Origin: Parapedobacter composti
GTDB taxonomy: Bacteria; Bacteroidota; Bacteroidia; Sphingobacteriales; Sphingobacteriaceae
NCBI RefSeq assembly: GCF_900112315.1
Contig: NZ_FOLL01000010.1
Span: 1-64,000, forward strand
Direction of reading: 5' to 3'
Length of the DNA stretch: 64,000 nt
Part shown: positions 44,110-54,119 of the stretch, piece by piece
Layout: every line of letters begins with the position of its first letter
Numbering within the stretch: the stretch's first letter is position 1
Program-made: the position numbers and the translations under genes
Notes under the pieces: generated by a model
The model's database searches: none
The model's input: only the letters and a program-made list of their open reading frames with translations
What the model was told of the DNA's origin: nothing

Positions 44110-47100
44110 ATGCTGAAAAACCTATATGATTTTGCCGCTTGGCTTCTGCTGGTTTTAGGTTTGTGTGCTGGTTATGCAACCGCCCGCGCCACTAACCGTC
44201 CATCAGCCGATCTTCCATTTCATAAACTGGACATGAGCCATGGCCTGTCATTCAACTCGGTGATGTGCCTGCTGGAAGATTCACGGGGCATGCTGTGGGT
44301 AGGCACGCGAGAAGGGCTGAATCGGTACGACGGCTACCAGTTCGAAACGTTCAGACATAGCCCGAATGACTCGCTAAGTTTATCAAACAGCCACATCAAT
44401 GTGATTTTTGAAAGCAATGCGGGAGAAATCTGGGTGGGCACGGCCAACGGGCTGAACCGGTATAACCCCGCGACGCAGGGCTTCCGATCGTACTCGGCTC
44501 CGCCGGATGCAACGGGCTTAAGCAACAACTATGTGAAGGCGATGGTGGAGGACACCGATGGCAGCTTATGGATAGGCACTTCTAACGGACTGACGGTTTT
44601 TGATACGGATAGCGGGGCTTTTCGGCATGTTTACCTGTCTGATGCCAACGGCAATCCGAATAATATCATCGCGCTATTCCGGGATGCCGATGGGCTGATC
44701 TGGCTGGGCACGAAGGGTGGTTTGTATGTCTGGGAAAGCGGCTGGTTCAGGCGCATTCTGGTGGATCCGGCACTTGAAAAGCAGGGCGATACATTTGAGA
44801 TAAGGGATATCAGGCAGGATGCGTCAGGCACGTACTGGGTGGCTACCGAGCAACACGGTATTTATGCGTTCCGGTATGCCGGCGGGGTGTTCAGCATCGG
44901 GAAACACTTCCATACGGGCAATTCCACAATCCTTTCCAACCAGGTGAGGAAGTTGTTTGCCGATAAGGGAAAGTTGTGGCTAGCCACGCTGAGCGGCCTA
45001 TCGATTTTTGATGTGGCCGACGAAACGTTTACCAATATCCGGTATTCCATCCAAAAGCCGGAAGGCATCAGCCGCGGCTCCATCCATGACGTGATTAAAG
45101 ATCGGTTTGGCGGATATTGGATAGCAACGTACAGCGGCGGATTGAACTATTACCACCCCCAGCACAACCTGTTTGAACACCATAAACGCAGCGCTGGACG
45201 TGACGATGGCCTGAGCGAGAACGATGTCAATGGTTTTTTGGAGGATGCCGAAGGCAATATCTGGATTTCAACAGGCAGGGGACTTAATCATTTCAACCGG
45301 GCAAGCGGGCTTTTTTCGCATTATGGAACCACGGAAGCGTCGGGTTTATCAAACCGAATTATCAAGGCCATGGTGACCGATAAGCGGGGCAATCTTTGGA
45401 TTGGCACCTATCACGGGCTGAATTACTACGATATCCGTGCAAAAAAATTCTATCGGTATTTCCATGAACCGGGGCGAAATTCCCTGAACCAAAATCAGGT
45501 TCATGCATTGTATATGGACGGCGATGGCCTCCTGTGGATTGGCATGAACATGGGGGAATTGCAGGTGTTCGATCCAGCTACCGGCATATTCACGGATGTG
45601 CCGGGGGTAGGAAACATCGTCAGCTACATCCATGAAGACAGCAAGGGCCATCTGTGGATTGGCACACGTTCGGGACTGAAATGCATCGACCGTGTGACCC
45701 GAAAACCCATAGACCTCAGTAAGCTTTTGAAAGGGTTTGAACAGGAACTGTTGTTTGTAAACTGGATTATTGAAGACACGGGAAAACGGCTGTGGATAGG
45801 CACCCAAAGTTCAGGGCTTTTTTTGGTTAAGGATAACCGGCTTTATTGGTTCGGGCAGCGCAACGGCCTGGCTAGCAATACCATTAACGCGGTTTTGGAA
45901 GATGATAACGGTGATTTCTGGATCGCTACGAACGCGGGGCTCTCCAAGGTGGAGTACCGGGAAAATGCAACAGGCCAACCGACGCTCATTTCGACCGACT
46001 TTTCGGAAATCCACGGACTGCAAGGCGCACAGTTCAACCCGGGCTGCGCACTGAAAACGGCTTCGGGGCAGTTGCTTTTCGGCGGAATCAATGGCTTCAA
46101 CATTTTTTCGCCGGAAATGATAACAAAGCAGCCTTACTTCCCCGATGTGCTTTTTACCCGTTTTGAGATCCACTCAAAAAACCCGGCGGCGGCGAGCATC
46201 GCCCTGGGGGATATGACCCGGTATCCGGATTCGGCCATCACGTTACGGTATGATCAACGGAACGTATCCATTGCCTTTTCGGGTGTTAACTTCGTCAATC
46301 CGGAGGCCACCATTTACCGGTATTCCCTGAGCAGTCTGGAACACGGCTGGGTAGATTTGGGCAAACAGCGCTCCATTAACTTCACTTATCTGCCCATTGG
46401 CACGCATGAGGTAAAGATACAGGCCAGCACGGATCCCTTGGCATGGGGAGATCAGTTTGCCGTGCTGGAGATTGTGGTGCTTCCACCCTGGTGGCTTACT
46501 AAAACGGCCTACGTGGTCTATGCTTTGCTCGCGCTGTCGTTGAGTTACGCCGTCTTCTTGTTTTTTCATCGGCGCGCGAAATGGAAAAACCAGCTTTATG
46601 TGGAAAAGCTGATGCGCGAAAAGGAACAGCGCATGCTGGCATCGAAACTGGAGTTTTTTACGGATATCTCGCATGAATTACGAACACCGCTCACCCTCAT
46701 CCTGACTCCGCTGGACCGGCTGATGCACCAGCGCGGCCTCCCCGAAGGGCTGAGCAATCAACTGGCGATGATCCGGCGCAACGGACAGCGGATGATGGAG
46801 ATGGTGAACCAGGTGCTGAACCTGCGTCGACTGGAAACGGAAGCACACGTGCAGTTGGAGGCGGCGGATGACGATTTGGCGGTTTTCTTGAAAGAGGTGG
46901 TACTGACATTTAAGCCGCTGGCCATAGCCCGGCGCATCCGCTTTGATTATGCCTCGGAACCGGAACGGCTCATCACCGCATTTGATTCCAGCAAGCTGGA
47001 GATAGTAATGTACAACCTGCTGTCAAACGCGTTTAAGTTCACTGCTGAAGGGGGCCAGGTGTCGGTACATATGCGACTTATTAGCGCAGCAACCGGCGTA

Positions 47101-48243
47101 ACACCTGCTGCGGATGCAACGGACCGCTCCGTACGGATTGAAGTGAGCAATTCGGGAGCTCCAATCCCGCCATCGGTTGCCAACCGGTTGTTTGAACGCT
47201 ACTATTCGAAAACTGAAAGGGCTGACAACCAGTATCCGGAAGGCATCGGCATCGGCTTGGAGCTGAGTAAGCGGATGGTTGAGCTGCACAACGGCTATAT
47301 GGAGGTTGCCTGCGCCGACGGCATCAACCGATTTGCCGTGGTACTACCGCTGCGCAGACTTGGAACAGCGGGCGTAACGGTTGACCGTACGTTGCCATTG
47401 CAGGCCGAAAAGACGTCCCTCCCGCCGGCCATAATAGCCGGACAGCCTAAAGGTGAACAGCAGCGGCTGCTGATTGTGGAGGATAACGATGAGGTGCGCG
47501 GGTTAATCAGGAGCTTGCTGGACGACCACTACCGCATTGAAATGGCTGCTGACGGCCAGAAGGGATGGGAACTGGCGCTACGGACCATTCCAGACCTGAT
47601 TATCAGCGATATCATGATGCCCGTGATGGACGGCATTGAACTGTGCCGCCGACTGAAAACGGATGTCCGCACCAGCCACATCCCCGTGGTGCTACTCACG
47701 GCCAGGGCAACTTTTGCGCATAAATATGAGGGGTATGAGACCGGCGCTGATGCTTATATTACTAAACCGTTCAGCAGCAATTACCTGCTGCTGCGGATAA
47801 AAAACCTTATCCAGCAGCGTGAAGCCATACGTGCGCAACTGCAACGGGCATCGCTGTTCGACCCGGGCACGGTGCTTGTCAATTCGCTGGACGACCAAAT
47901 CTTGCGGAAAGCCAAGGAATACGTTGAACGGCATATGGCCGACAGCTCCTTCACCATTGAACAGATGAGCCGCGAAGTAGGGTTGAGCCGGATGCATTTT
48001 CACCGGAAGATAAAAGCACTCACCGGCCTTTCGCCGGCGGAGTTTGTACGCATAATGCGCATAAAAAAGGCTGCCGCTATCCTTAGGGATAACAACGTGA
48101 GCGTAAAGGAAACCATGGCCTTGGTGGGCTTCGAAAATGCCGACCACTTCAGGAAATGTTTCAAAGAACAATTCGGCTTGCTACCGTCAGACTACCAGCG
48201 GACAAATCATCAATCCACCGACCGCGTAAATACGGCCGAATAG
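44110..48243 (+). CDS. Hybrid two-component system regulator (HTCS)
   Basis: The 1377-residue protein joins sensor, kinase and transcription factor. A signal peptide is followed by two seven-bladed propellers built of Reg_prop repeats (about residues 35-690; GLSFNSVMCLLEDSRGMLWV, LWIGTRSGLKCID), a Y_Y_Y domain (about 700-790), one membrane helix (about 797-820), HisKA with H855 in DISHELRTPLTL, HATPase_c (EGIGIGLELSKRM), a receiver with D1167 in IISDIMMPVMDG and a C-terminal AraC-type HTH (from about 1270; FTIEQMSREVGLSRMHFHR). HTCS proteins sense oligosaccharides in the periplasm and activate the neighbouring polysaccharide locus, here the susCD-GH10 genes directly downstream. Confidence 0.95.
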   Translation: MLKNLYDFAAWLLLVLGLCAGYATARATNRPSADLPFHKLDMSHGLSFNSVMCLLEDSRGMLWVGTREGLNRYDGYQFETFRHSPNDSLSLSNSHINVIFESNAGEIWVGTANGLNRYNPATQGFRSYSAPPDATGLSNNYVKAMVEDTDGSLWIGTSNGLTVFDTDSGAFRHVYLSDANGNPNNIIALFRDADGLIWLGTKGGLYVWESGWFRRILVDPALEKQGDTFEIRDIRQDASGTYWVATEQHGIYAFRYAGGVFSIGKHFHTGNSTILSNQVRKLFADKGKLWLATLSGLSIFDVADETFTNIRYSIQKPEGISRGSIHDVIKDRFGGYWIATYSGGLNYYHPQHNLFEHHKRSAGRDDGLSENDVNGFLEDAEGNIWISTGRGLNHFNRASGLFSHYGTTEASGLSNRIIKAMVTDKRGNLWIGTYHGLNYYDIRAKKFYRYFHEPGRNSLNQNQVHALYMDGDGLLWIGMNMGELQVFDPATGIFTDVPGVGNIVSYIHEDSKGHLWIGTRSGLKCIDRVTRKPIDLSKLLKGFEQELLFVNWIIEDTGKRLWIGTQSSGLFLVKDNRLYWFGQRNGLASNTINAVLEDDNGDFWIATNAGLSKVEYRENATGQPTLISTDFSEIHGLQGAQFNPGCALKTASGQLLFGGINGFNIFSPEMITKQPYFPDVLFTRFEIHSKNPAAASIALGDMTRYPDSAITLRYDQRNVSIAFSGVNFVNPEATIYRYSLSSLEHGWVDLGKQRSINFTYLPIGTHEVKIQASTDPLAWGDQFAVLEIVVLPPWWLTKTAYVVYALLALSLSYAVFLFFHRRAKWKNQLYVEKLMREKEQRMLASKLEFFTDISHELRTPLTLILTPLDRLMHQRGLPEGLSNQLAMIRRNGQRMMEMVNQVLNLRRLETEAHVQLEAADDDLAVFLKEVVLTFKPLAIARRIRFDYASEPERLITAFDSSKLEIVMYNLLSNAFKFTAEGGQVSVHMRLISAATGVTPAADATDRSVRIEVSNSGAPIPPSVANRLFERYYSKTERADNQYPEGIGIGLELSKRMVELHNGYMEVACADGINRFAVVLPLRRLGTAGVTVDRTLPLQAEKTSLPPAIIAGQPKGEQQRLLIVEDNDEVRGLIRSLLDDHYRIEMAADGQKGWELALRTIPDLIISDIMMPVMDGIELCRRLKTDVRTSHIPVVLLTARATFAHKYEGYETGADAYITKPFSSNYLLLRIKNLIQQREAIRAQLQRASLFDPGTVLVNSLDDQILRKAKEYVERHMADSSFTIEQMSREVGLSRMHFHRKIKALTGLSPAEFVRIMRIKKAAAILRDNNVSVKETMALVGFENADHFRKCFKEQFGLLPSDYQRTNHQSTDRVNTAE

Positions 48244-48326
48244 GCTTTATCACCTTTTTTTTACCCTTGTTACATCAGCATGGCTTAGTTGTTACATGAT
48301 TTTTCGTTCGCGGATTCTTGCCTATT

Positions 48327-48334
48327 TACCTTTG
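48327..48334 (+). promoter_or_regulatory. Probable -7 box of the susC-GH10 operon
   Basis: TACCTTTG lies about 100 bases upstream of the SusC start, in the gap after the HTCS gene. No TTG is well placed for a -33 element; such a weak promoter would fit one that depends on activation by the HTCS. Confidence 0.5.
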
Positions 48335-48432
48335 CCAAACCAATTATGGCCTTGTACCCTAAGCAAGTTATTGCCAGCGGAGTTGTGTGCCATAACTTGA
48401 GTGTAACCAACTAAGTGCAAGTTAAACAAATT

Positions 48433-51405
48433 ATGATGAAACATTTTTTTATTCTCCTGGGTTCGCTGCTCATCGGACATATCCTGCCCGCCCAGACCTT
48501 CACGGTTTCCGGCAGGGTTACCGATGGTGACGGGCACGGCGTATCGGGCGTTAGCATCCTGGAAAAGGGAACGTCCAACCAGACGGTTTCTGATGGCACG
48601 GGCAACTACCGCATTGCGGTTGCAACTGACCAAGCGGTTTTGGTGTTTTCCTTCATGGGCATGGAAACCCAAGAAGTGCCGGTAAACGGCAGGACGCTTG
48701 TAGATGTCCGGCTGCAACCGTCATCCGCCATTGATATGGACGAGGTAGTGGTGGTGGGCTATGGTGTTCAGAAGAAAAGCGATGTGATCAGCTCGGTGGT
48801 ATCGGCGAATACCGAAAGCGTAAACAAAGTGCCCTCCAATGACCTGGGCGAGATGCTCCGGGGTAAAGCAGCGGGGGTATATGTAACGGTGGCGGATGCC
48901 GCACCGGGCAGCTCGTCCAACATCCTTATCCGCGGAAGCCGATCGCTGACCGCCGGCAATGCGCCCATTGTCATCGCAGATGGGGTGCCTATCGGCGGTA
49001 TTAATGACATCAACCCCAATGACATCGCCTCCATCGAGATCCTGAAGGACGCGGCCGCGCAGGCCATATATGGTGCACGGGCATCCAACGGCGTTATCCT
49101 GATTACTACCAAGCGGGGCAGTGCGGGCAAGGCGGTGGTGGCACTGAACAGCTTCTACGGCGCACAAACCGTAAGGCGCAACTTTGATGTGTATAGCGGC
49201 GAAGAGTTTGCTCAACTGAAACGCGAGGCTTACCGAGCGGATAACAACAACAATTACCTGCCTGACGAAGCTATATTTACCACTATCGAGCGGGAAGTGC
49301 TCGAGAGTGGCGCGTTTGTAGATTGGGAAAAAGAGCTACTGCGCGTGGCATCTACCCAGAACCACAACCTGAGCGTATCCACCGGAACAGATAAAACCCA
49401 ACTCTATTCGGGGTTTAACTATTCCATGCGTGAAGGGGTGGTGCCGGGAACCGATTTCCAGCGCGGCACCATCCGCCTTAACGTAGATCAGACCATTAAC
49501 GGATGGCTGAAACTGGGGGCCAACACGTCGTGGCAACTGTCTAAAAACAATAACCCCGGCACAGGCGAAACCTTGCTCCGTTCTATCACCACGTCGCCAC
49601 TGGGCAAAATATACAACGACGACGGTACGTACCGCATCTACCCCACCGGTGTACAGGAAAGCGTGAATCCACTGCTGGATTTGGCGGAGGTGTCAAACAC
49701 CCGCCACGACCGGAACGATATCATGAACATTTTCGCGGACATTACTCCCTTCAGTGGACTAAACTACCGGATCAACGCCAGCCGGCGGTCATGGAACCGC
49801 AAAACATTGAACTATTCGACTGCTGAATCCCTGCTGGGCTACCGCCGGGGAGGCATGGGCAACGGGGCGATTCAATATGAAGACGAAATGGAGTGGCAGT
49901 TGGAAAATATTGTGAGTTACAATACCGACATCCAAAAGCACAACCTGGGGGGCACCTTGGTGCATAGCATTAGCCAGCGGAAATACAGACGGTTCAGGAA
50001 CGACGCCAGCAACATCCCCAACGACTTGCTGGATATCTATGGTTTGCCCACTGCTGAACGCAACCTGCCTACCGTGGGGGCAAATGACCGAGGACTCGTA
50101 TCGTTCGTCGCGCGTTTGCAATACGATTATGACGGCAAATATTATGCGACCGCATCGGCCCGCGCCGACGGATCTACGGTTTTTGGAGCAAACAATAAGT
50201 GGGCCTATTTCCCAGCCGTGGCCGTGGGGTGGAACCTTTATCGCGAGTCGTTCATTGAAGCCATTCCGGAAATTACCAACCTGAAGCTACGGGCCAGCTA
50301 CGGCAGCGTGGGCAACGAGGCGATAAGCACTTATCAGAGCCTGAGCACCGCGGTGCAACGCGACTACCTTTTCAATGGCGTGAAACGCATTGGCTATGTG
50401 CCTGGCGATTTCTTGCCTAATCCGAACCTGAAGTGGGAAACCTCGACAACGGTGAATACTGCCCTTGACTTCGGTTTTTTCAAAAACAGGCTTGCCGGCA
50501 CATTTGAGTTCTATAACACGCGTACCACCGATCTGCTGGCGCAGCTGTCGTTGAAAGCGGACGTTGGCTATTCGCGAATGCTGCGCAACATCGGCGAGGT
50601 GGAAAACCAAGGCGTGGAACTAACGATGAACGGCATCGTGGTGGATAAAAGCGACTTGACCGTCAACGCCGGTGTATCGTTTTCCAGAAACCGGAATAAA
50701 ATTATTAGCCTATATGGCGAACGCGATGAGCACGGCAAGGAGGTAGATGATGTGGCCAATGGCTGGTTTATCGGCCGCTCGAAAAATGTATATTACCAGT
50801 ATCTCCCTGAGGGGATATGGCAGATTGGCGAAGACATCGTAAACAGCCACATGCCAAATGCGCAGCCCGGCGATGTAAAGATACGGGACACTAATGGCGA
50901 CGGGAGGCTCACGGATGCTGATCGTGTTATCGTGGACCGCGACCCCAGCTGGTTTGGAACGTTTAACGTTGAAGTACGCTACAAAGGCTTCGACGTATCT
51001 GCCGACGTGGTAACGGTGCAGGGCGTAACACGCAACAACCAGTTTCTGTTTGATTACAGCATGGGGGGATCACTACGGGGTATCCTCAACGGCGTGAAAG
51101 TGGATTACTGGACACCGGAAAACCCAACGGGTACCTGGCCTAGACCACAGGAATCAAACGACCGGCCTTATATCTGGACAATGGGCTTGCAAGACGCATC
51201 ATACGTAAGGCTCCACACAGCCACGTTGGGATATACATTCAGCAGGCCAGTGCTTTCCCGAATGAAGCTGAGCAACCTGCGCATCTACTGCACAGGCCAC
51301 AATTTGATTACGTTGACAGACTTTAAGTCATACAGCCCAGAGAAAAACCCGAACGATTACCCTGAAGCCATTTCCATTGTGGGCGGTATTCAAGTGAATT
51401 TCTAA
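48433..51405 (+). CDS. SusC/RagA-family TonB-linked outer-membrane transporter
   Basis: I chose ATG 48433 (990 residues) over an in-frame GTG at 48415. A signal peptide (FILLGSLLIGHILPAQ) leads to a carboxypeptidase-like domain (VSGRVTDGDGHGVSGVSI), the SusC signature DMDEVVVVGYGVQKKSDVIS, a plug with IEILKDAAAQAIYGARASNG and a barrel ending GGIQVNF. It should import oligosaccharides with the SusD that follows. It is the first gene of the locus controlled by the upstream HTCS. Confidence 0.94.
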   Translation: MMKHFFILLGSLLIGHILPAQTFTVSGRVTDGDGHGVSGVSILEKGTSNQTVSDGTGNYRIAVATDQAVLVFSFMGMETQEVPVNGRTLVDVRLQPSSAIDMDEVVVVGYGVQKKSDVISSVVSANTESVNKVPSNDLGEMLRGKAAGVYVTVADAAPGSSSNILIRGSRSLTAGNAPIVIADGVPIGGINDINPNDIASIEILKDAAAQAIYGARASNGVILITTKRGSAGKAVVALNSFYGAQTVRRNFDVYSGEEFAQLKREAYRADNNNNYLPDEAIFTTIEREVLESGAFVDWEKELLRVASTQNHNLSVSTGTDKTQLYSGFNYSMREGVVPGTDFQRGTIRLNVDQTINGWLKLGANTSWQLSKNNNPGTGETLLRSITTSPLGKIYNDDGTYRIYPTGVQESVNPLLDLAEVSNTRHDRNDIMNIFADITPFSGLNYRINASRRSWNRKTLNYSTAESLLGYRRGGMGNGAIQYEDEMEWQLENIVSYNTDIQKHNLGGTLVHSISQRKYRRFRNDASNIPNDLLDIYGLPTAERNLPTVGANDRGLVSFVARLQYDYDGKYYATASARADGSTVFGANNKWAYFPAVAVGWNLYRESFIEAIPEITNLKLRASYGSVGNEAISTYQSLSTAVQRDYLFNGVKRIGYVPGDFLPNPNLKWETSTTVNTALDFGFFKNRLAGTFEFYNTRTTDLLAQLSLKADVGYSRMLRNIGEVENQGVELTMNGIVVDKSDLTVNAGVSFSRNRNKIISLYGERDEHGKEVDDVANGWFIGRSKNVYYQYLPEGIWQIGEDIVNSHMPNAQPGDVKIRDTNGDGRLTDADRVIVDRDPSWFGTFNVEVRYKGFDVSADVVTVQGVTRNNQFLFDYSMGGSLRGILNGVKVDYWTPENPTGTWPRPQESNDRPYIWTMGLQDASYVRLHTATLGYTFSRPVLSRMKLSNLRIYCTGHNLITLTDFKSYSPEKNPNDYPEAISIVGGIQVNF

Positions 51406-51424
51406 CAGCAAACCTATTATACGG

Positions 51425-52981
51425 ATGAAGACGCTTAGATTATTAACCATACAACTGCTGGGGATAGCGTTGCTCACTTCCTGCAACGACTTCCTTAGCG
51501 AGGCACCCATCACCGAGGTGTCAATCGACCATATTTACCAGACGCCTGAAGGACTTGAAAGCGGTGTTAATGCGCTGTATAACCGCATGAGAAGCTACAA
51601 TTTGCCCGAGGGCGAAGGTTCGGCGCTGCAATCGGTAGCCTTCTTTCTGGTCGCAACAGACCTGGGTCTCAACAGAACCTGGCATACACCGTACGGCCCG
51701 AACCACACGCCGATAGGGTTCCCCGGCCGCAAGTGGACCATGGGTTACCAAATCATTGACCGCGCCAATGCGATTATCACGAACGCGCCAAAGGTAGATA
51801 TGGCAACGGCGCGGCGTAATCAAATTCTCGCACAGGCCCGGATAGTGCGTGCCGAACTGTATTTTGACCTTATTAGGATGTATGACAATATCCTGCTGGA
51901 CACCATTGCCACCACGCCGGAAAACGCGTTTGACGAAAAGGAATACAAGCCCGCCGACCCGGTGGAGGTATTCAAACTCATTGATGCGGATCTTGACTTT
52001 GCCGTGCAGCACCTGGACTGGGCAGTGGAGTTCGGGCGGTATGGGAAGGGTGTTGCCCACCACCTCCGCGGCAAGAGCGCCATGTGGCAGGGAAAGTGGG
52101 ACGAAGCGGTCCTGAATTTCGATGCCGTTATCCAGAACACGACACACGATCTGCTGCCGCGCAACCAGATTGCCGACGTGTTTGGCCAGAACCCGAACCA
52201 CAAGGAATCGCTGTTTGTATATGTGCGCGACGAGCAAACCGGCGGCAACGACGACCTGCCGGGCGGCGGCCCCACATGGATAAGCAGCATGTTTACCAGC
52301 CGTGTGTATGAACTCTCCAGCGGTGAAATGATCCGGTCGGTGGAATACGGCGGTGAAGCCCTCGGATGGTCATACCCCAATGACTATTTGCGTTCGCTCT
52401 ATGACGAGGAAAACGACCTCCGCTTCCACACGTACTATTATCCGCTGCGGCTTATCGTTAACAACCCAAATTCGCCCAACTTCGGCCAGCCGCTGGACCC
52501 AGCGTTGTATGAAGACGATTTCAGGCGCTACCACTGGAGCTTGAAAAAATACCATGACGAAGAGAAACGGGTGGGCACCAACAACAGCTACAAGAGCATC
52601 GTATATTACCGGTATGCAGAAACCTTGCTGCTGGGGGCCGAAGCGCATTGGCGGCGAAGCGGCCAAGATCCATTTAACCATAAGGCGCTGGAGTATGTTA
52701 ACCAAGTGCGGGAACGCGCCAATGTACCTCCCTTCGAGTCGTTCAACCTGGACAACTATCTGGAGGAGTCTGCGCGTGAGCTAGCTTTCGAAAATAATCG
52801 CTGGTTCCTGCTGAAGCGCCTTGGCGTGCTGGTGGAACGGGTGAACAAATACTATCAGATGGGCTCCAACTCCGGCAATGTGGCGATCTACCCGATGGCT
52901 CCGCACATGGTGCGCTTGCCTATCCCCCAATCGCAGATAGACCTGATGCGCGTATTTCCTCAAAACGACTTTTACGACTAA
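51425..52981 (+). CDS. SusD/RagB-family lipoprotein
   Basis: The 518-residue protein has a lipoprotein signal (LLGIALLTSC, lipid C20), an early LESGVNALYNRMRSYNL segment, a TPR-like section (AQARIVRAELYFDLIRMYDN) and the C-terminal SARELAFENNRWFLLKRLGV with the PIPQSQIDLMR tail. It should cap the SusC pore encoded 19 bases upstream and select the glycan. The ligand is not evident from the sequence. Confidence 0.93.
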   Translation: MKTLRLLTIQLLGIALLTSCNDFLSEAPITEVSIDHIYQTPEGLESGVNALYNRMRSYNLPEGEGSALQSVAFFLVATDLGLNRTWHTPYGPNHTPIGFPGRKWTMGYQIIDRANAIITNAPKVDMATARRNQILAQARIVRAELYFDLIRMYDNILLDTIATTPENAFDEKEYKPADPVEVFKLIDADLDFAVQHLDWAVEFGRYGKGVAHHLRGKSAMWQGKWDEAVLNFDAVIQNTTHDLLPRNQIADVFGQNPNHKESLFVYVRDEQTGGNDDLPGGGPTWISSMFTSRVYELSSGEMIRSVEYGGEALGWSYPNDYLRSLYDEENDLRFHTYYYPLRLIVNNPNSPNFGQPLDPALYEDDFRRYHWSLKKYHDEEKRVGTNNSYKSIVYYRYAETLLLGAEAHWRRSGQDPFNHKALEYVNQVRERANVPPFESFNLDNYLEESARELAFENNRWFLLKRLGVLVERVNKYYQMGSNSGNVAIYPMAPHMVRLPIPQSQIDLMRVFPQNDFYD

Positions 52982-52994
52982 AAACATAAGCGCC

Positions 52995-54104
52995 ATGAAC
53001 AAGAGACTTTTTTTACTTTCCATGCGAGCATGTACGCTCCTGCTACTGATGATGGCACAGGCCGCTTGCAGCGACAAGGGCGACGGTCCACGCCCGGATA
53101 CCGAACCGCCCGAAGAGCAACCGGGCCCATCTATCTTGAAAGAAAAGGCAAATTTCGGCATCGGAGCCGCCATCAAAACGGCCCACTTAGCTGAACTTGC
53201 CTATGCGAATACCGTGAAGAGCCACTTCAGTCAAGTGACCGCTGAATGGGAAATGAAGATGGAACTCATCTGGTCATCAGCTACCGGGTATAACTGGAGT
53301 AACGCCGACCGGGTAGTTGACTTCGCCAAGGACAACGACCTGGAGGTGCATGGCCACACGCTGGTATGGTATAAATCGTTCCCTGGATGGTTCAAAAACG
53401 CCGGTTACGATTCCACGGCGTTTGAAGACCGGGTGAGGGCCTACATCCAAACCACCGTAGGCCGGTACAAGGGCCGGGTAAAAAGCTGGGATGTGGCCAA
53501 CGAAATCTTCAACGACAACGGTACGCTGCGATCGACCGATTGCCCGGTGTTTGCCACGTTCAACGATCCTATCGGTTTCTATGGCCGGTGCTTTAAATAT
53601 GCGCACGAAGCAGACCCCGACGCCAAATTGTTTTACAATGACTACAGCGTAGTGCTGGCATCTGCGAAGCGAAGCGCCATCAAGCGCATGGTTAGCCGGT
53701 TCAAAAATGAAGGCATCCCGATTCACGGTATCGGCGACCAGTTCCACTACCGGGTAACGACCGACAAAAACACCATTAAAAACGGATTGACAGACATGGC
53801 GTCTACAGGCCTGTTGATACATCTTTCGGAACTGGATATCATCGTGAACGTACAGCAGTCGGAAAGCTATGCGTTTACCCAGGCGGAGGCTCAAAAGCAG
53901 GCGGACATGTACCGGTTTATCGTTGAGTCGTACGAAAGCCTGCCGGCTGACCAGAAATTTGCCATCACCACTTGGGGGGTTACCGACAAATACACTTGGC
54001 TAACCGACTACTGGCATGCCAAGGAATATCCCCTGCTTTTTGATCAGCACTATCAAGAAAAAGAAGCCTACCGCGGTTTCCTCGCAGGCTTGAAAAATAA
54101 CTAA
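52995..54104 (+). CDS. Divergent GH10 glycoside hydrolase, lipoprotein
   Basis: The 369-residue protein has a lipoprotein signal (LLMMAQAAC, lipid C25) and a GH10 barrel. The acid/base is E170 in WDVANEIFND, the nucleophile E279 in HLSELDIIV, and HGIGDQFHY (244-252) also fits. Two parts of the glycone subsites differ from usual endo-xylanases: residues 84-89 read EWEMKM where ENEMKW is standard, and residues 121-127 read HTLVWYK where HTLVWHS or similar is expected. So GH10 membership is firm but xylanase activity is uncertain. It is likely exposed at the surface and works with the SusCD pair just upstream. Confidence 0.88.
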   Translation: MNKRLFLLSMRACTLLLLMMAQAACSDKGDGPRPDTEPPEEQPGPSILKEKANFGIGAAIKTAHLAELAYANTVKSHFSQVTAEWEMKMELIWSSATGYNWSNADRVVDFAKDNDLEVHGHTLVWYKSFPGWFKNAGYDSTAFEDRVRAYIQTTVGRYKGRVKSWDVANEIFNDNGTLRSTDCPVFATFNDPIGFYGRCFKYAHEADPDAKLFYNDYSVVLASAKRSAIKRMVSRFKNEGIPIHGIGDQFHYRVTTDKNTIKNGLTDMASTGLLIHLSELDIIVNVQQSESYAFTQAEAQKQADMYRFIVESYESLPADQKFAITTWGVTDKYTWLTDYWHAKEYPLLFDQHYQEKEAYRGFLAGLKNN

Positions 54105-54119
54105 CACAATTGGAGAATT

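Noticed and set aside
52995..54104. Calling the GH10 protein an endo-1,4-beta-xylanase.
   Set aside because: Key glycone-subsite residues are replaced and no other xylan enzymes are nearby, so only the family name was kept.
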